Assembly: GCA_963663635.2 (NCBI GenBank)
Contig: CAXXMY010000022.1
Location: 62,001 to 126,000 of the forward strand
Direction: 5' to 3'
DNA length: 64,000 nucleotides
Origin: Poriferisodalis sp963663635
GTDB lineage: Bacteria; Actinomycetota; Acidimicrobiia; Acidimicrobiales; Poriferisodalaceae
This document shows positions 1-8,805 of the stretch, piece after piece. A model generated the notes under the pieces. That model was given only the letters and a program-made list of their open reading frames with translations, did no database searches and was not told where the DNA came from. The translations under genes and the position numbers were made by a program. Numbering within the stretch: position 1 is the stretch's first letter; each line of letters begins with the position of its first letter.

Positions 1-924
1 GATCTCCATGTTCTTGCCCAGGTTGATGAGCTTCTTGCCGAAGCCCTCGCGTGACAGGCCCCGGTCCACCATCATCTCGATGGCCTTCTCGGCGGTGCCG
101 ATGGAGCGCATGCAGTGGTGGATGCGGCCCGGGCCCAGGCGCAGCTGGGAAATCTCGAAACCGCGGCCCTCGCCGAGCAGGATGTTGTCCTTGGGCACGC
201 GCACGTCCTCGAAGGTGATGTGCATGTGGCCGTGCGGGGCATCATCGGAGCCGAAGACGTGCATCGGACCCAGGATGTTCACGCCGGGCGTGTCGATCGG
301 CACCAGGATCTGCGACTGCTGCTTGTAGGTGTCCGCGTCGGGGTTGGTGCGGACCATGGTGATCATGATCTTGCAGCGAGGATCGCCGGCACCTGAGATG
401 TAGAACTTCTCACCGTTGATGAGCCACTCGTCGCCGTCGAGCAAAGCGCTGGTCTGCACCTGCTTGGCGTCCGAGCTCATCACTGCGGGTTCGGTCATGG
501 CGTAGGCCGAACGGATCTTGCCCTCGAGCAGCGGTTCGAGCCACTGCTTCTTCTGCGCTGTCGTGCCGACGCGCTCGAGGACTTCCATGTTGCCGGTGTC
601 GGGAGCGGAGCAGTTCAGGCACTCCGACGCCAGCCGGTTCTTGCCGAGCTCGTTGGCGATGTAGGCGTAGTCGAGGTTGCTGAGGCCGTGGCCGGTCTCG
701 GCGTCGGGCAGGAAGAAGTTCCACAGCCCCTGCTCGCGGGCCTTATTCTTGGCGACTTCGAGCAGTTCGAGCTGTCCGGGTGCCCAGCTCCAGCGCTCTT
801 CGCGGTTCTCGCCGAGGCGGTGGAACTCTTCGGTGATGGGGTCGACCTCGTCGCGGATGAATGCCTTCACGGCTTCATACAGCGGCTCGACCGATGTCGA
901 CATTCGCAGGTCGAAATCGTCCAT
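1..924 (-). CDS. Acyl-CoA dehydrogenase, ACAD10/11-like (3' end outside window)
   Basis: Flavin-dependent alpha,beta-dehydrogenation of an acyl-CoA is the expected role. The frame is open from ATG at 924 to the left edge (308 codons), so about the last quarter is missing. Visible are the N-terminal helical domain, the mid-domain motif YAMTEPAVMSSDA that contacts flavin and substrate in this family, and the start of the C-terminal domain (GRGFEISQLRLGPGRIHH). The early GLWNFFLPD and late LGPGRIHHCMR strings resemble the ACAD10/11 branch, which handles unusual or 4-hydroxy acyl-CoAs, but the substrate cannot be read from sequence. A second in-frame ATG lies at 903. Confidence 0.9.
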   Translation of the reverse strand, partial: MDDFDLRMSTSVEPLYEAVKAFIRDEVDPITEEFHRLGENREERWSWAPGQLELLEVAKNKAREQGLWNFFLPDAETGHGLSNLDYAYIANELGKNRLASECLNCSAPDTGNMEVLERVGTTAQKKQWLEPLLEGKIRSAYAMTEPAVMSSDAKQVQTSALLDGDEWLINGEKFYISGAGDPRCKIMITMVRTNPDADTYKQQSQILVPIDTPGVNILGPMHVFGSDDAPHGHMHITFEDVRVPKDNILLGEGRGFEISQLRLGPGRIHHCMRSIGTAEKAIEMMVDRGLSREGFGKKLINLGKNMEI

Positions 925-1104
925 GCTCGCTGATCTCAATGCTCCGCCAACCACAGCGGCTCCCCTCGTTCGCATGTGCGGCGCTCGCTTGCGCCGAGCG
1001 CAGAGAACCCTACCGAGACGCGGTGCACGATTCCGAGTGCGGCAGTGCAGGCCACGGTGGCATATCCCCGTCCGAGCGGCGGCGCGCCGGTACTTTCGAG
1101 GGCC

Positions 1105-1473
1105 ATGTTGCAATGCGTGCGGGGAACGTGCACTGAAGCGGCCACGGCGGGTCTGGGCTATGACATCGCCCGCACCATGGCATGGATTTACGAACTCGAC
1201 GCCGCGACGATGGCAGGAGCGCATCGCAATCGGGACGTCGTCGTCCCGCTGTGCCCGATGCACGCTGACAGGATCCGCGTCCCGCTGGGCTGGGACTTCC
1301 AGGACCAGCGAGTCGCCAAACCCGAGCCGGTGTCAATGCCTGTCGAGGCCACGGAGCCGCTCTTCGAGCCCCGTTCGAGGCCCGAACCCGAGGAGCTTGC
1401 CGAGCCTGCGCCAGAGGCGCATCCCTCAATGCTCGAACGGGCCTTCCGGGCCGCGCCTGTACGCGGCCGCTGA
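1105..1473 (+). CDS. DUF3499-family protein
   Basis: A 122-residue protein with the layout of actinobacterial DUF3499: an N-terminal Cys pair (LQCVRGTC), an aromatic/Tyr stretch (GLGYDIARTMAWIYEL), then PLCPMHADRIRVPLGWDFQDQR, where Cys and His plus the P-x-GW motif are typical. The four Cys/His positions suggest a small zinc-binding fold (inference). The frame is open upstream to 976, but the ATG at 1105 puts the first Cys motif at the N-terminus as in the family. The last 45 residues are acidic and proline-rich, probably disordered. Function unknown. Confidence 0.7.
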   Translation: MLQCVRGTCTEAATAGLGYDIARTMAWIYELDAATMAGAHRNRDVVVPLCPMHADRIRVPLGWDFQDQRVAKPEPVSMPVEATEPLFEPRSRPEPEELAEPAPEAHPSMLERAFRAAPVRGR

Positions 1474-1485
1474 TGAGCTGCGGCG

Positions 1486-1746
1486 CTACAGCAGGCTCAC
1501 ATCCCGCACAGCGGTGAGCACCAAGCGGCCCTGGGGATTCATGGTCGCCCGATAGCGGATGCCGTCAGCGTCGGCGAGCACCAGCTCGTTCCCCTCGTTG
1601 GCGATCAGCAGTTCGATCCCGAGTTCTTCGGACAGCGCGGCGCGACTCGCTTCAAGCGCAGCCCGCATCCTGGTGCGCCGCTGCGCTTCCAACAGGTCCA
1701 TGTCGTACTCGACAAAGTCCCCCGGCTCGGTCCCACTGGGCCGCAT
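1486..1746 (-). CDS. Small hypothetical protein
   Basis: I do not recognise a family. From ATG 1746 the product is about 86 residues: an acidic N-terminus, a predicted helix (DLLEAQRRTRMRAALEASRA), then alternating strands ending in LVLTAVRDVSLL. The helix-plus-sheet pattern and normal residue composition make it more gene-like than other antisense frames here. ATG 1701 is an alternative start, and the frame is open to 1818. It converges on the DUF3499 gene with a 12-base gap. No catalytic motif is visible. Confidence 0.45.
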   Translation of the reverse strand: MRPSGTEPGDFVEYDMDLLEAQRRTRMRAALEASRAALSEELGIELLIANEGNELVLADADGIRYRATMNPQGRLVLTAVRDVSLL

Positions 1747-1850
1747 CCCGCCACTCTCGCACACCCAGGAGTCCTGCTGCGGCGCAACTGTTTGAAGCAC
1801 GGAGGCCCTTGCCAACATGCTCCCCGGGTGCGCACCAGTAGCGTGACCGC

Positions 1851-2108
1851 GTGAGCCTGTGGGTGGCTGTGCCGCTGTCGCTGGTGTTCATCTACGTCGT
1901 CTATCGCATCGGCCTGCGGATGATGGCGACGTTCTCGCGGCCGATCCCGCCCCCGCCCCCGCCGGGGGAGCTGCGCCGAGTGCGCTTGACCTACCGCTGC
2001 AGCCTGTGCGGCACCGAGATGCGCATGACGAGGGCCCCGGTTCAGCACCCCGAACCGCCTCGGTGCTGCAGCGAGGAGATGGATCTGGTGGCGAACGCGG
2101 ACGAGTAG
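1851..2108 (+). CDS. Small membrane-anchored zinc-ribbon protein
   Basis: 85 residues starting at GTG 1851. One N-terminal membrane segment (VAVPLSLVFIYVVYRIGL) is followed by a proline-rich linker and a Cys4 module: YRCSLCGTEMRM and, about 15 residues later, PPRCCSEEMD. This looks like a zinc ribbon held at the inner face of the membrane. The partner or substrate is not evident. The start is set by the membrane segment beginning right after it. Confidence 0.65.
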   Translation: MSLWVAVPLSLVFIYVVYRIGLRMMATFSRPIPPPPPPGELRRVRLTYRCSLCGTEMRMTRAPVQHPEPPRCCSEEMDLVANADE

Positions 2109-2242
2109 CGCTGGCTCTACACAGGTTTTCCACAACCTGGGGAAAATCACACCAGTGTTATTCACTGATGTTCAGGTTTGGCATGAACCGCGCTGGACAT
2201 TGCCCCGTATTGCAGCGGGCTCTGTCGCCTCGGTGAATGCGG

Positions 2243-2509
2243 CTATCGCCAGCGGGTCGCGAGCAGGATGCCGACCAGCACGATGCCCAAGCCCACGGCA
2301 ATCCATGCACTGTGGGGGCTGCCCGGCAGCCAGCTCAGGTAGTTCGACACGATCGTCGCAGTGCCGGCGGCCAGCAGTGCGCCAATGAGCCAACCGAACC
2401 ACGGCGCGCTCTGAGGAGCGTTGCTACTGCCAACATGCTGTTGTTGCTGCGCGATCTGGGGGCGGGTGCCCTTGGGAGTGATGCGGCTGGTCTTGCGTGG
2501 CCTTGCCAT
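2243..2509 (-). CDS. crgA: Cell division protein CrgA
   Basis: 88-residue septal membrane protein. It has a basic N-terminus (MARPRKTSRITPKGTR), a Gln-rich linker and two membrane segments (WFGWLIGALLAAGTATIVSN and AWIAVGLGIVLVGILLATRW) ending in the RWR-type tail characteristic of CrgA. CrgA helps recruit division proteins and peptidoglycan synthases in actinobacteria. Its place beside pknB, pbp and rodA is the conserved actinobacterial arrangement, which supports the call. It lies downstream of pknB on the same strand with a 196-base spacer. Confidence 0.85.
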   Translation of the reverse strand: MARPRKTSRITPKGTRPQIAQQQQHVGSSNAPQSAPWFGWLIGALLAAGTATIVSNYLSWLPGSPHSAWIAVGLGIVLVGILLATRWR

Positions 2510-2582
2510 GGCGGCTCACCCTAGAGGCCGAGCGGATCGGCAGCGAAGTGCGGGGGCACATCGACAACGTCAGCGAGGCCGA

Positions 2583-2623
2583 GGCCCGAGCGGCCCGTGA
2601 GCGCAGCGAACAAGAGCGGGAAG
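2583..2623. repeat. 41-bp dispersed repeat, copy 1
   Basis: This stretch between pknB and crgA matches 51704-51744 with two mismatches over 41 bases. Both copies begin GGCCCGAGCGGCCCGTGAGC. The rest of the spacer shows no gene I can support, although one plus-strand frame reads like a charged helix. Confidence 0.7.
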
Positions 2624-2705
2624 CAAGTGGCGTCACCGCGCAGGCTGTGAACTATCTGCGCAGTCTGTTGGAAGCCGAGCGGATCGCGGAGCCCCAACAT
2701 GCAAT

Positions 2706-4973
2706 TTACGAGTCGCTCGGGCTTCCGGTCTCGCCAACTGGCTCCTCGTTGGGGTCTTGCGCGCCGGAGGCCTCGCCGATCACCAAGGTGACGGTGTCGA
2801 AGTTGAGTCTGATGTCGGTGCCAGGTTGCGGATCGAACGTGATGACCTGCCCGTGCGCCGGGTCGTCTTGGGCGACGGGCTGGATGCGCCGGTTCACTCT
2901 GAAACCGAGCTCGGCCATGGCCTTGGCGACGTCATCGGGCTCGAACGTTCCGAGAGCCTGCAAGCTTGGGACCGTCGCCATCTCTGGCGGCTTGAACAGG
3001 TGGAGCACAACCTCGGATCCGGCGATGAGCACAGTTCCGGGCTCGGGACTGATCTCGCGGACAACGTTCGTATTGACATCGACATTCGACACTTCGCTCG
3101 CCGTGCGCTTCACCGAGAAGCCCAGTGTCACCAGTGCGGCTTCGATCCGGTCAACAAGGGATGTGCCGAAGTCCTCCAGCGACGGCACGATCAACTCTTG
3201 TGGCCCATCGGAGACGATCAGTGTGACCACACTGCCCCGCTCCACCGATTCGGCGGCTCCGTGGCTGCTGGCAATGACGGAGCCTTGGCTGAACTCGGTG
3301 GAGAACTCCCGCTCGACTCGGTCGACGAGACCGAGACGCGCCAGTGTGACCCGCGCGTCGTCGATGCTCTGCCCGACCAGGCGCGGAACCTCGACCTCGC
3401 CTCGACCCGCCGAGACCGTCAGCGTCACCACCGTCCCTGCAGGTCGCTCTTGAGCGCTTGCGATGCTCTGCTCGGTCACCTGTCCGACTTCGAGACTGTC
3501 ATTGCGCACGTCGAGTCGCTCGACGCTGAATCCGGCCGCGACAAGCACCGCTTCGGCCTCGGAGTACGGACTGCCGACCACATTGGGCACCGTGACGAGC
3601 GTTGTCGGCGCTGCGGCGAACAGCGTGATCGGATTGTCCGGTCTGTTCGGCTCGGCCAGCAACAGGCCAGCACGCGGGTTCTGCTGGAACACGACATTCT
3701 CCTCGATGTCGTCGCGTTCGGAGAATTCGATCGTGACGTAGTCGAAGCCGACGTCTCCCAGCTCGCGCTCGGCTTCGGCGAAGTGCAATCCGACAACGTT
3801 CGGTACTCGCAGCCGGACGTCTGAAGTCTCGTCCGGTGCTGTGATGCCCGTCGTCGAGCCGCGATCGTTGACGAGCAAGAACACGAGCCCGGCAATGACA
3901 AGCAGCAATACGACCAGGAGCGTGATCCACATGGGCGTCCGGTCGGGCGGTTCGACGGCGGTGGGGGCTGGGGGATACCCGGGCGGGTAGCCGCCGTAGC
4001 CGTACGGCGGCGTCGGGGGTACTCCCTGTGCGGGTGGCTCGGCTGCCGCCGGTGCGGTCGCGGGCACCGCCGCTGGCCCGGGCTCGGTCCTGATGATCGG
4101 GAAGTAGGCCGTGACGTCGGTCGCGGCGGCATGTGTCGGCTGGCCAGCACGGAAGCGCAGCAAGTCGTTGCGCATCTCCGCAGCCGAGCCGTAGCGGGAT
4201 GCGGGCTCCTTCGCGAGACCGCGTAGGCAGATGGCCTCGAGCTCGTGCGGTACGTCGGCGTTGAAGCGCGACGGCGGCACCGGCGGTTCCTGGACGTGCT
4301 TGTAGGCGATGGCGACCGGACTGTCGCCGGTGAACGGCGGCCCCGAGGTCAGGATCTCGTAGAGCACGACGGCCAGCGAGTACACGTCGCTGCGGGGATC
4401 GGCTTCTTGTCCTTGGGCCTGCTCTGGGGACAGGTAGGTCGCGGTGCCCATGACCGAGCCCGTACGTGTCAGGTCGTCCGAGCCGCCGCCGAGCGCCCGG
4501 GCGATGCCGAAGTCCGCGACTTTGACCTGGCCCGACCGGGTGATCATGACGTTGCCGGGCTTGATGTCGCGGTGAACGACGCCGCTCGAATGAGCGAAGG
4601 CGAGCGCAGCGGCGATGTCGATCGCGATGTCAGCCGCCCGATCGGGGTGCAGCGGGCCGTCGCTGCGGATCACCTCGGCAAGGCTGCGCCCTTCGACGTA
4701 CTCCATGACGATGTAGTAGGTGCCGTCGTGGTTGCCCCAGTCGTACACGCCGACCACGTTGGGTTGGTTCAAATTCGCAGCCGCCTGCGCTTCGCGGCGG
4801 AATCGTTCGACGAATGATGAATCGTTAGCGAATTCTGGGAACAGCACCTTGACGGCGACTGGTCGGTCCAACAATCGATCGCGCCCCAAGAACACCTCGG
4901 ACATCCCGCCTCGCGCTATGCGGCTGAACAGCTCGTAGCGGCCGCCGAAGATCGGGTTGTCGGTGTCTGCCAT
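2706..4973 (-). CDS. pknB: Serine/threonine kinase PknB with extracellular PASTA repeats
   Basis: Membrane receptor kinase that senses cell-wall fragments and phosphorylates growth and division proteins. From ATG 4973 (a GTG lies two codons upstream) the product has 755 residues. Kinase domain about 12-275: glycine loop IARGGMSEVF, catalytic Lys42 in VAVKVLF, HRDIKPGN at 134-141, DFG at 154-156, and GTATYLSPEQ after a Thr-containing activation loop. A Pro/Tyr-rich juxtamembrane linker precedes one membrane segment near 348-368. Outside are about five PASTA units beginning near 389, 461, 528, 595 and 665 (VPNVVG, VPNVVG, VPRLVG, VPSLED, VPSLQA); the last two are divergent. The gene ends the pbp-rodA-pstP-fha cluster. 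Confidence 0.95.
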   Translation of the reverse strand: MADTDNPIFGGRYELFSRIARGGMSEVFLGRDRLLDRPVAVKVLFPEFANDSSFVERFRREAQAAANLNQPNVVGVYDWGNHDGTYYIVMEYVEGRSLAEVIRSDGPLHPDRAADIAIDIAAALAFAHSSGVVHRDIKPGNVMITRSGQVKVADFGIARALGGGSDDLTRTGSVMGTATYLSPEQAQGQEADPRSDVYSLAVVLYEILTSGPPFTGDSPVAIAYKHVQEPPVPPSRFNADVPHELEAICLRGLAKEPASRYGSAAEMRNDLLRFRAGQPTHAAATDVTAYFPIIRTEPGPAAVPATAPAAAEPPAQGVPPTPPYGYGGYPPGYPPAPTAVEPPDRTPMWITLLVVLLLVIAGLVFLLVNDRGSTTGITAPDETSDVRLRVPNVVGLHFAEAERELGDVGFDYVTIEFSERDDIEENVVFQQNPRAGLLLAEPNRPDNPITLFAAAPTTLVTVPNVVGSPYSEAEAVLVAAGFSVERLDVRNDSLEVGQVTEQSIASAQERPAGTVVTLTVSAGRGEVEVPRLVGQSIDDARVTLARLGLVDRVEREFSTEFSQGSVIASSHGAAESVERGSVVTLIVSDGPQELIVPSLEDFGTSLVDRIEAALVTLGFSVKRTASEVSNVDVNTNVVREISPEPGTVLIAGSEVVLHLFKPPEMATVPSLQALGTFEPDDVAKAMAELGFRVNRRIQPVAQDDPAHGQVITFDPQPGTDIRLNFDTVTLVIGEASGAQDPNEEPVGETGSPSDS

Positions 4974-5050
4974 GGGCACTGAGCAGTCTCGGGGAACAGG
5001 GTTGCCGGATCAAGCCGCCGGTCCGGTGGGATGTGCCTGCGGGGGTCGGC

Positions 5051-6349
5051 TCAGGGGCCGTCGACGACCGAGGTCGGGATGGCCCGGAGCGCAAGCGCGG
5101 CTTCTGCTGCGGTTGCAGCAATCAACGATGCCAAGGTACCGCCGGGCTGCCGCTCGTCTGTGTCAAGTCGCACATCTGTCTCGACGACGACGGCAACTGC
5201 GATGACCGGGTTGTCCGCTGGCGCCAGCAGCACCGCCCACTCGCCGATCTCTGTGACGGTTGAGGTGGCGGCATCGACAGTGACGACGACGCCTTCGGCC
5301 ACAGCAGCGCTGGTTTGCGTGGTCTCGGTCGGTGCCAGACGCAGCGACGCCTGCTCGGCGGCCCCGGCCATCTGGCGGAGCAGGTCTGCCGCCTCGCTGG
5401 AATCAAACAGCGCAAGCACCTCGGTGGGCTTTGTCACTTCGGTGGCGCTGCGGCCAGACGGCTCATCCGTTGCAGGCTGTGAAGCCGACCGGGCCGTGAT
5501 TCGCTGCACGACGAATGGGCGCGTCAGCGCTCCCTCGTTGCCGATCGCGGCAGCGGCCAGTGCAAGCTGCAGCGGGGTGAGAGCCCTGTTGCTGCGAGAG
5601 CCGCTGCGGTCGGGCTCTGCGGGAAGGTCCACCCCCGTGACGCCGTGGAGTGCGCCCGCTCGTCGGATCAGCTCGTCGGCCGCCGGTTCGTCCGCGATCA
5701 ACTCGTAGTAGCGCTGGTGGGCGAGCGACCGCGGCAGTTGCCGGCGCGGATCGGTTCCGGTCTCGCCTGTGTCTGGTTCGCCTGTGTCTGGCGCGGCAGT
5801 CAGCTCATTGGGATCGAAGCTCGGCCTTGACCACATTGAGATAACGGCGCCGGTGGCGGGATCGAGCACGACCACGGCGCCATCGCGGTCACCGAGCGCC
5901 GCGCGCGCTGTCAGCTGCGTGCCGTGATGGATGGTGAGATCCAGATTCCCCACACGGCCGCTGTCGGCGAACAGGTCCGCGAGCCGAGCGATTGAGATGT
6001 CCACGGCGCTGCCGGAGAGCTCGGCGTTGTAGCTGCGTTCGAGGCCGTCCGCTCCCATCGTCGGCGAGAGGTACCCGACGATGTGCGCGTACAGGCGGCC
6101 ATGGGGGTAGTCGCGCAATTGCGGCGAGCCGGAATCGTTGTTGCCGTCCAGTGCGTGTGCGATGACCTCGCCGTCTGCGGTGGTGATTGCACCCCGTGCG
6201 CTGCCGATCGTCGCGATTGCCGACCTCGTGTTGCGAGGGTGCGCCCGGAGATCTCCGGCCGAGATATACCCGAGGTTGGTGAGCTGGACCAGTAACACGA
6301 CGAACCCTGCGACGAGGACGACGGTGAGCTTCGCTATTCGACGGTTCAC
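5051..6349 (-). CDS. PbpA-like protein without transpeptidase active-site motifs
   Basis: In this locus PbpA normally cross-links peptidoglycan together with RodA/FtsW. The product from GTG 6349 has 432 residues: a short cytoplasmic tail, one membrane segment (LTVVLVAGFVVLLVQLTNLGYIS), a recognisable N-terminal domain (NTRSAIATIGSARGAITTAD...YPHGRLYAHIVGY) and family strings VVLDPATGAVISMWSRPSFDPN, LTPLQLALAAAAIGNEGALTRP and PADNPVIAVAVVVE. The GSTFK-type Ser-x-x-Lys, Ser-x-Asn and Lys-Thr-Gly motifs are absent, and only about 65 residues lie between SFDPN and GVTGVDLP, shorter than usual. The start overlaps the rodA stop (GTGA). It is probably a non-catalytic scaffold or regulator (inference). 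Confidence 0.8.
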   Translation of the reverse strand: MNRRIAKLTVVLVAGFVVLLVQLTNLGYISAGDLRAHPRNTRSAIATIGSARGAITTADGEVIAHALDGNNDSGSPQLRDYPHGRLYAHIVGYLSPTMGADGLERSYNAELSGSAVDISIARLADLFADSGRVGNLDLTIHHGTQLTARAALGDRDGAVVVLDPATGAVISMWSRPSFDPNELTAAPDTGEPDTGETGTDPRRQLPRSLAHQRYYELIADEPAADELIRRAGALHGVTGVDLPAEPDRSGSRSNRALTPLQLALAAAAIGNEGALTRPFVVQRITARSASQPATDEPSGRSATEVTKPTEVLALFDSSEAADLLRQMAGAAEQASLRLAPTETTQTSAAVAEGVVVTVDAATSTVTEIGEWAVLLAPADNPVIAVAVVVETDVRLDTDERQPGGTLASLIAATAAEAALALRAIPTSVVDGP

Positions 6350-7782
6350 GATGCGGGCGGCTTGTCGTTCGGCGGCTCGGAGGTAGACGGGTTGATCTCG
6401 TCGGCGAGGGTCGGCTCTTCGACGGGCGTGGAACCGGCTTGGGGCGCGAGGACTCGCAATTCGCCCGTTGGGGCCACCGGACGCGGTGCAGGCGAACTGC
6501 GCCGCGGCCCGGGCGGCAGCACATCGACGGTGCTTTGTGCCAGGCGGGCCCCGACATCGGAGTCCGATACGCCCATCAGGACGGCTGCCAGCATGCAACT
6601 GCCCACCATTGCGGCTGGCCCGTAGGCAACGAACGGCAGTGAGAGCGCCGTCTGCGGCAGCAGGCGCAAGACGCCGGCGATGCAGAGGAGTGCCTGCAGG
6701 CCAAGTACGGCAGTGACCCCCGCAGCCAGCAGGCGGTTCGTGCCGCGAGCGCGCTGCGCGATGCCCGCGCCGATGCCGATGAGGAGTACGAATGCGGCCA
6801 GCACCGCAGCAGCGCCCAGAATCCCGAGCTCTTCGGAGATGACCGCGAACACGAAGTCGCGGTGCGCCCCGGCGATGCGTTCGGGCGCGCCAAGGCCTGG
6901 ACCGACGCCGCCGATGCCGCCGGCGCCGAACGCGAAGCCTGCCTCGATCAATGCTGCGTTTGCTGGTGCTGTCCAGGGGTCCAGCCAGTGGCGCACCTGC
7001 GACGACAGCGGGTCGTACACCGAGGTCAGCACTAATACCCCTGCTGCATAGGTCGCGATCACTCCTCCGAGAGCACGCGTGCGTCCCGAGAGCCCGACGA
7101 CTCGCAGGTTGCCGCTGCCCCCTTCAGTGCCATCGAGCCACAGCGGCAGCCAGGCGGCGGCGAACACTAGGACTGACAGTGCAAAGTCGCGCTGGGTGAC
7201 CAGCAACGTCCACGCGCCGACGGTGGCGACGATGGCTCCCGCGGCGTGGCGATGCGGCAGCAGCTGTGCCGGCAGCCACCGCGGCGCGGTGATGGTGAGC
7301 GCGCAGGCCGCAACGACGATCAAGAGCTTGGCGACGGCGTTCGGCTGGACACTGAGCGGTCCCAGTTCCAGCCAGAGAGGGGGCGGGTTGTAGGCACCGC
7401 CCGAAGTGTCGCCGCCGCCGCCGAAGGGTGCCAGACCGATGAGCACTGCCGCAGCGAGCGCACATGTGCCCGGTTTGCGCAACAGCCAGTCCAGGCGCCG
7501 CAGGGCGAACAAGGTTCCGACGAGCGCGGCGAAGCCCGCCGCTACGGCGAACGCGTGCCCGCGCGCCAATGCGGGGTCGATACGCGCGACGAAAACCCAG
7601 CCGAGCCCGATGAGCAAGGCGACGACGCCAAAGATGACCTCGTTGCTGCGCGGGGCCAGCCGCGAGATGGCCAGGCGTGCCAGCACGCCGCACACCAGCA
7701 CAACGCCGAGCCAGACAGCGCTGGGCCACAGCGCGTCGGCGTCGGCATCGTTGGCGACGCCAACAGCAGCGACGGCGAACAC
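6346..7782 (-). CDS. rodA: RodA/FtsW/SpoVE-family glycosyltransferase
   Basis: Polytopic SEDS protein polymerising lipid II glycan strands. Family signatures include WLELGPLSVQPNAVAKL, RDFALSVLVFAAAWLP, HRDFVFAVISEELGILGA and the late LLPQTALSLPFVAYG segment. At least ten hydrophobic segments are visible, followed by a Pro/Ser-rich cytoplasmic tail. GTG 7782 is the first usual start, but the frame continues upstream without a stop through hydrophobic and basic codons (RARRRTDAALGALAVVAVVG) that complete the first membrane segment. A CTG at 7857 overlaps the pstP stop codon. The true start is therefore uncertain and may be non-canonical. Confidence 0.9.
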   Translation of the reverse strand: MFAVAAVGVANDADADALWPSAVWLGVVLVCGVLARLAISRLAPRSNEVIFGVVALLIGLGWVFVARIDPALARGHAFAVAAGFAALVGTLFALRRLDWLLRKPGTCALAAAVLIGLAPFGGGGDTSGGAYNPPPLWLELGPLSVQPNAVAKLLIVVAACALTITAPRWLPAQLLPHRHAAGAIVATVGAWTLLVTQRDFALSVLVFAAAWLPLWLDGTEGGSGNLRVVGLSGRTRALGGVIATYAAGVLVLTSVYDPLSSQVRHWLDPWTAPANAALIEAGFAFGAGGIGGVGPGLGAPERIAGAHRDFVFAVISEELGILGAAAVLAAFVLLIGIGAGIAQRARGTNRLLAAGVTAVLGLQALLCIAGVLRLLPQTALSLPFVAYGPAAMVGSCMLAAVLMGVSDSDVGARLAQSTVDVLPPGPRRSSPAPRPVAPTGELRVLAPQAGSTPVEEPTLADEINPSTSEPPNDKPPAS

Positions 7783-7853
7783 GCCGACGACGGCGACGAC
7801 GGCGAGTGCCCCGAGCGCGGCATCGGTGCGGCGTCGGGCGCGCAGCGGGGGCC

Positions 7854-8711
7854 TCAGCGCGATCGGGAACGTCGCCAGCTGCGCCGCTTCGTGGTGCTTC
7901 CCGGGTCGCGTCCGGCCTGCGCATGGGCAGCCTCGGCGTTGTCGGGCTCGACATCGACAGCATCGATCATCTCGACAGAATCGATGACGATGTCCACGAC
8001 CAGCGCCGTCGAGTTATCTCGGCCGCCTTTGTCGTTGGCCTGTCGCACCAGCGCGCGGGCGATCTCGGAAGGGTGCTGCTCGCCGTCCAGCATCTCGGCG
8101 ATCTCGATGTCACTGAGCTCGTTGGTCACGCCGTCGGTGCACAGCAGGAAGCGGTCGTTGCCGGTGAGGTCGAGGATCCAATCGTCGACGCTGACCTCGG
8201 GTTCGACCCCGATGGCTCGCGTGAGCGTGTTGCGCCGCGGATGATCGGCGGCCTCTTCGATGGACAGGTCGCCGACGCGGATCATCTCGGCCACGAAGTT
8301 GTGGTCGATGGTCAGCTGGGTCAGCTCACCGCTCTGGTAGCGGTACACCCGCGAGTCGCCCACGTTGACCAGACACCAGACCCGGCTGTCGTCGCGCTCC
8401 ACCACAGCGATGGCACACAGCGTCGTTCCCATGCCTGCCAGATCGGGATGTGCCGTCGAACGGCGATGCACGACCTGATTGGCGTGACGCACCGCTGCCG
8501 ACAGCTCGTCGGGCGTGGACGGCGAGTTTGCCGCTACGGTCTTCACGGCGAGGCTCGACGCGACGCTGCCGCCCAGATGCCCGCCCATGCCGTCGGCAAC
8601 CACGAACAGGCCGATGTCGGCGTACATGGCGTCCTGGTTCTCCGAGCGGCGCAGACCCAGGTCGGATGCTCCGCCCCAGCGAATGCGCATCTGGCGGGCG
8701 GGGGTACTCAT
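7854..8711 (-). CDS. pstP: PP2C-family Ser/Thr phosphatase PstP
   Basis: Mn/Mg-dependent phosphatase that reverses PknB-type phosphorylation. From ATG 8711 the product has 285 residues with the PP2C metal motifs: SENQDAMYAD, VVADGMGGHLGG, NVGDSRVYRY, LLCTDGVTNELSD and GGRDNSTALVVD. Mycobacterial PstP carries a membrane anchor and an outer domain. Here the sequence ends in a short basic tail (STTKRRSWRRSRSR) with no membrane segment, so the enzyme should be cytosolic. It sits between rodA and the FHA genes as in other actinobacteria. Confidence 0.92.
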   Translation of the reverse strand: MSTPARQMRIRWGGASDLGLRRSENQDAMYADIGLFVVADGMGGHLGGSVASSLAVKTVAANSPSTPDELSAAVRHANQVVHRRSTAHPDLAGMGTTLCAIAVVERDDSRVWCLVNVGDSRVYRYQSGELTQLTIDHNFVAEMIRVGDLSIEEAADHPRRNTLTRAIGVEPEVSVDDWILDLTGNDRFLLCTDGVTNELSDIEIAEMLDGEQHPSEIARALVRQANDKGGRDNSTALVVDIVIDSVEMIDAVDVEPDNAEAAHAQAGRDPGSTTKRRSWRRSRSR

Positions 8712-8805
8712 GGCCGCACAGTCTTGCCGCTCAGCGTCGCTGGGGCACCCGCCCGGCGTTGCAAGAGCCACGACCGTGCGAAGGCTTGGCTCTGCTTGCT
8801 GCGGT

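Noticed and set aside
2497..3453. 318-codon plus-strand frame over the pknB 3' end
   Set aside because: Mostly antisense to PASTA codons. Only the first ~70 codons, in the spacer, look coding-like and they have no independent stop, so they were kept as a repeat observation only.
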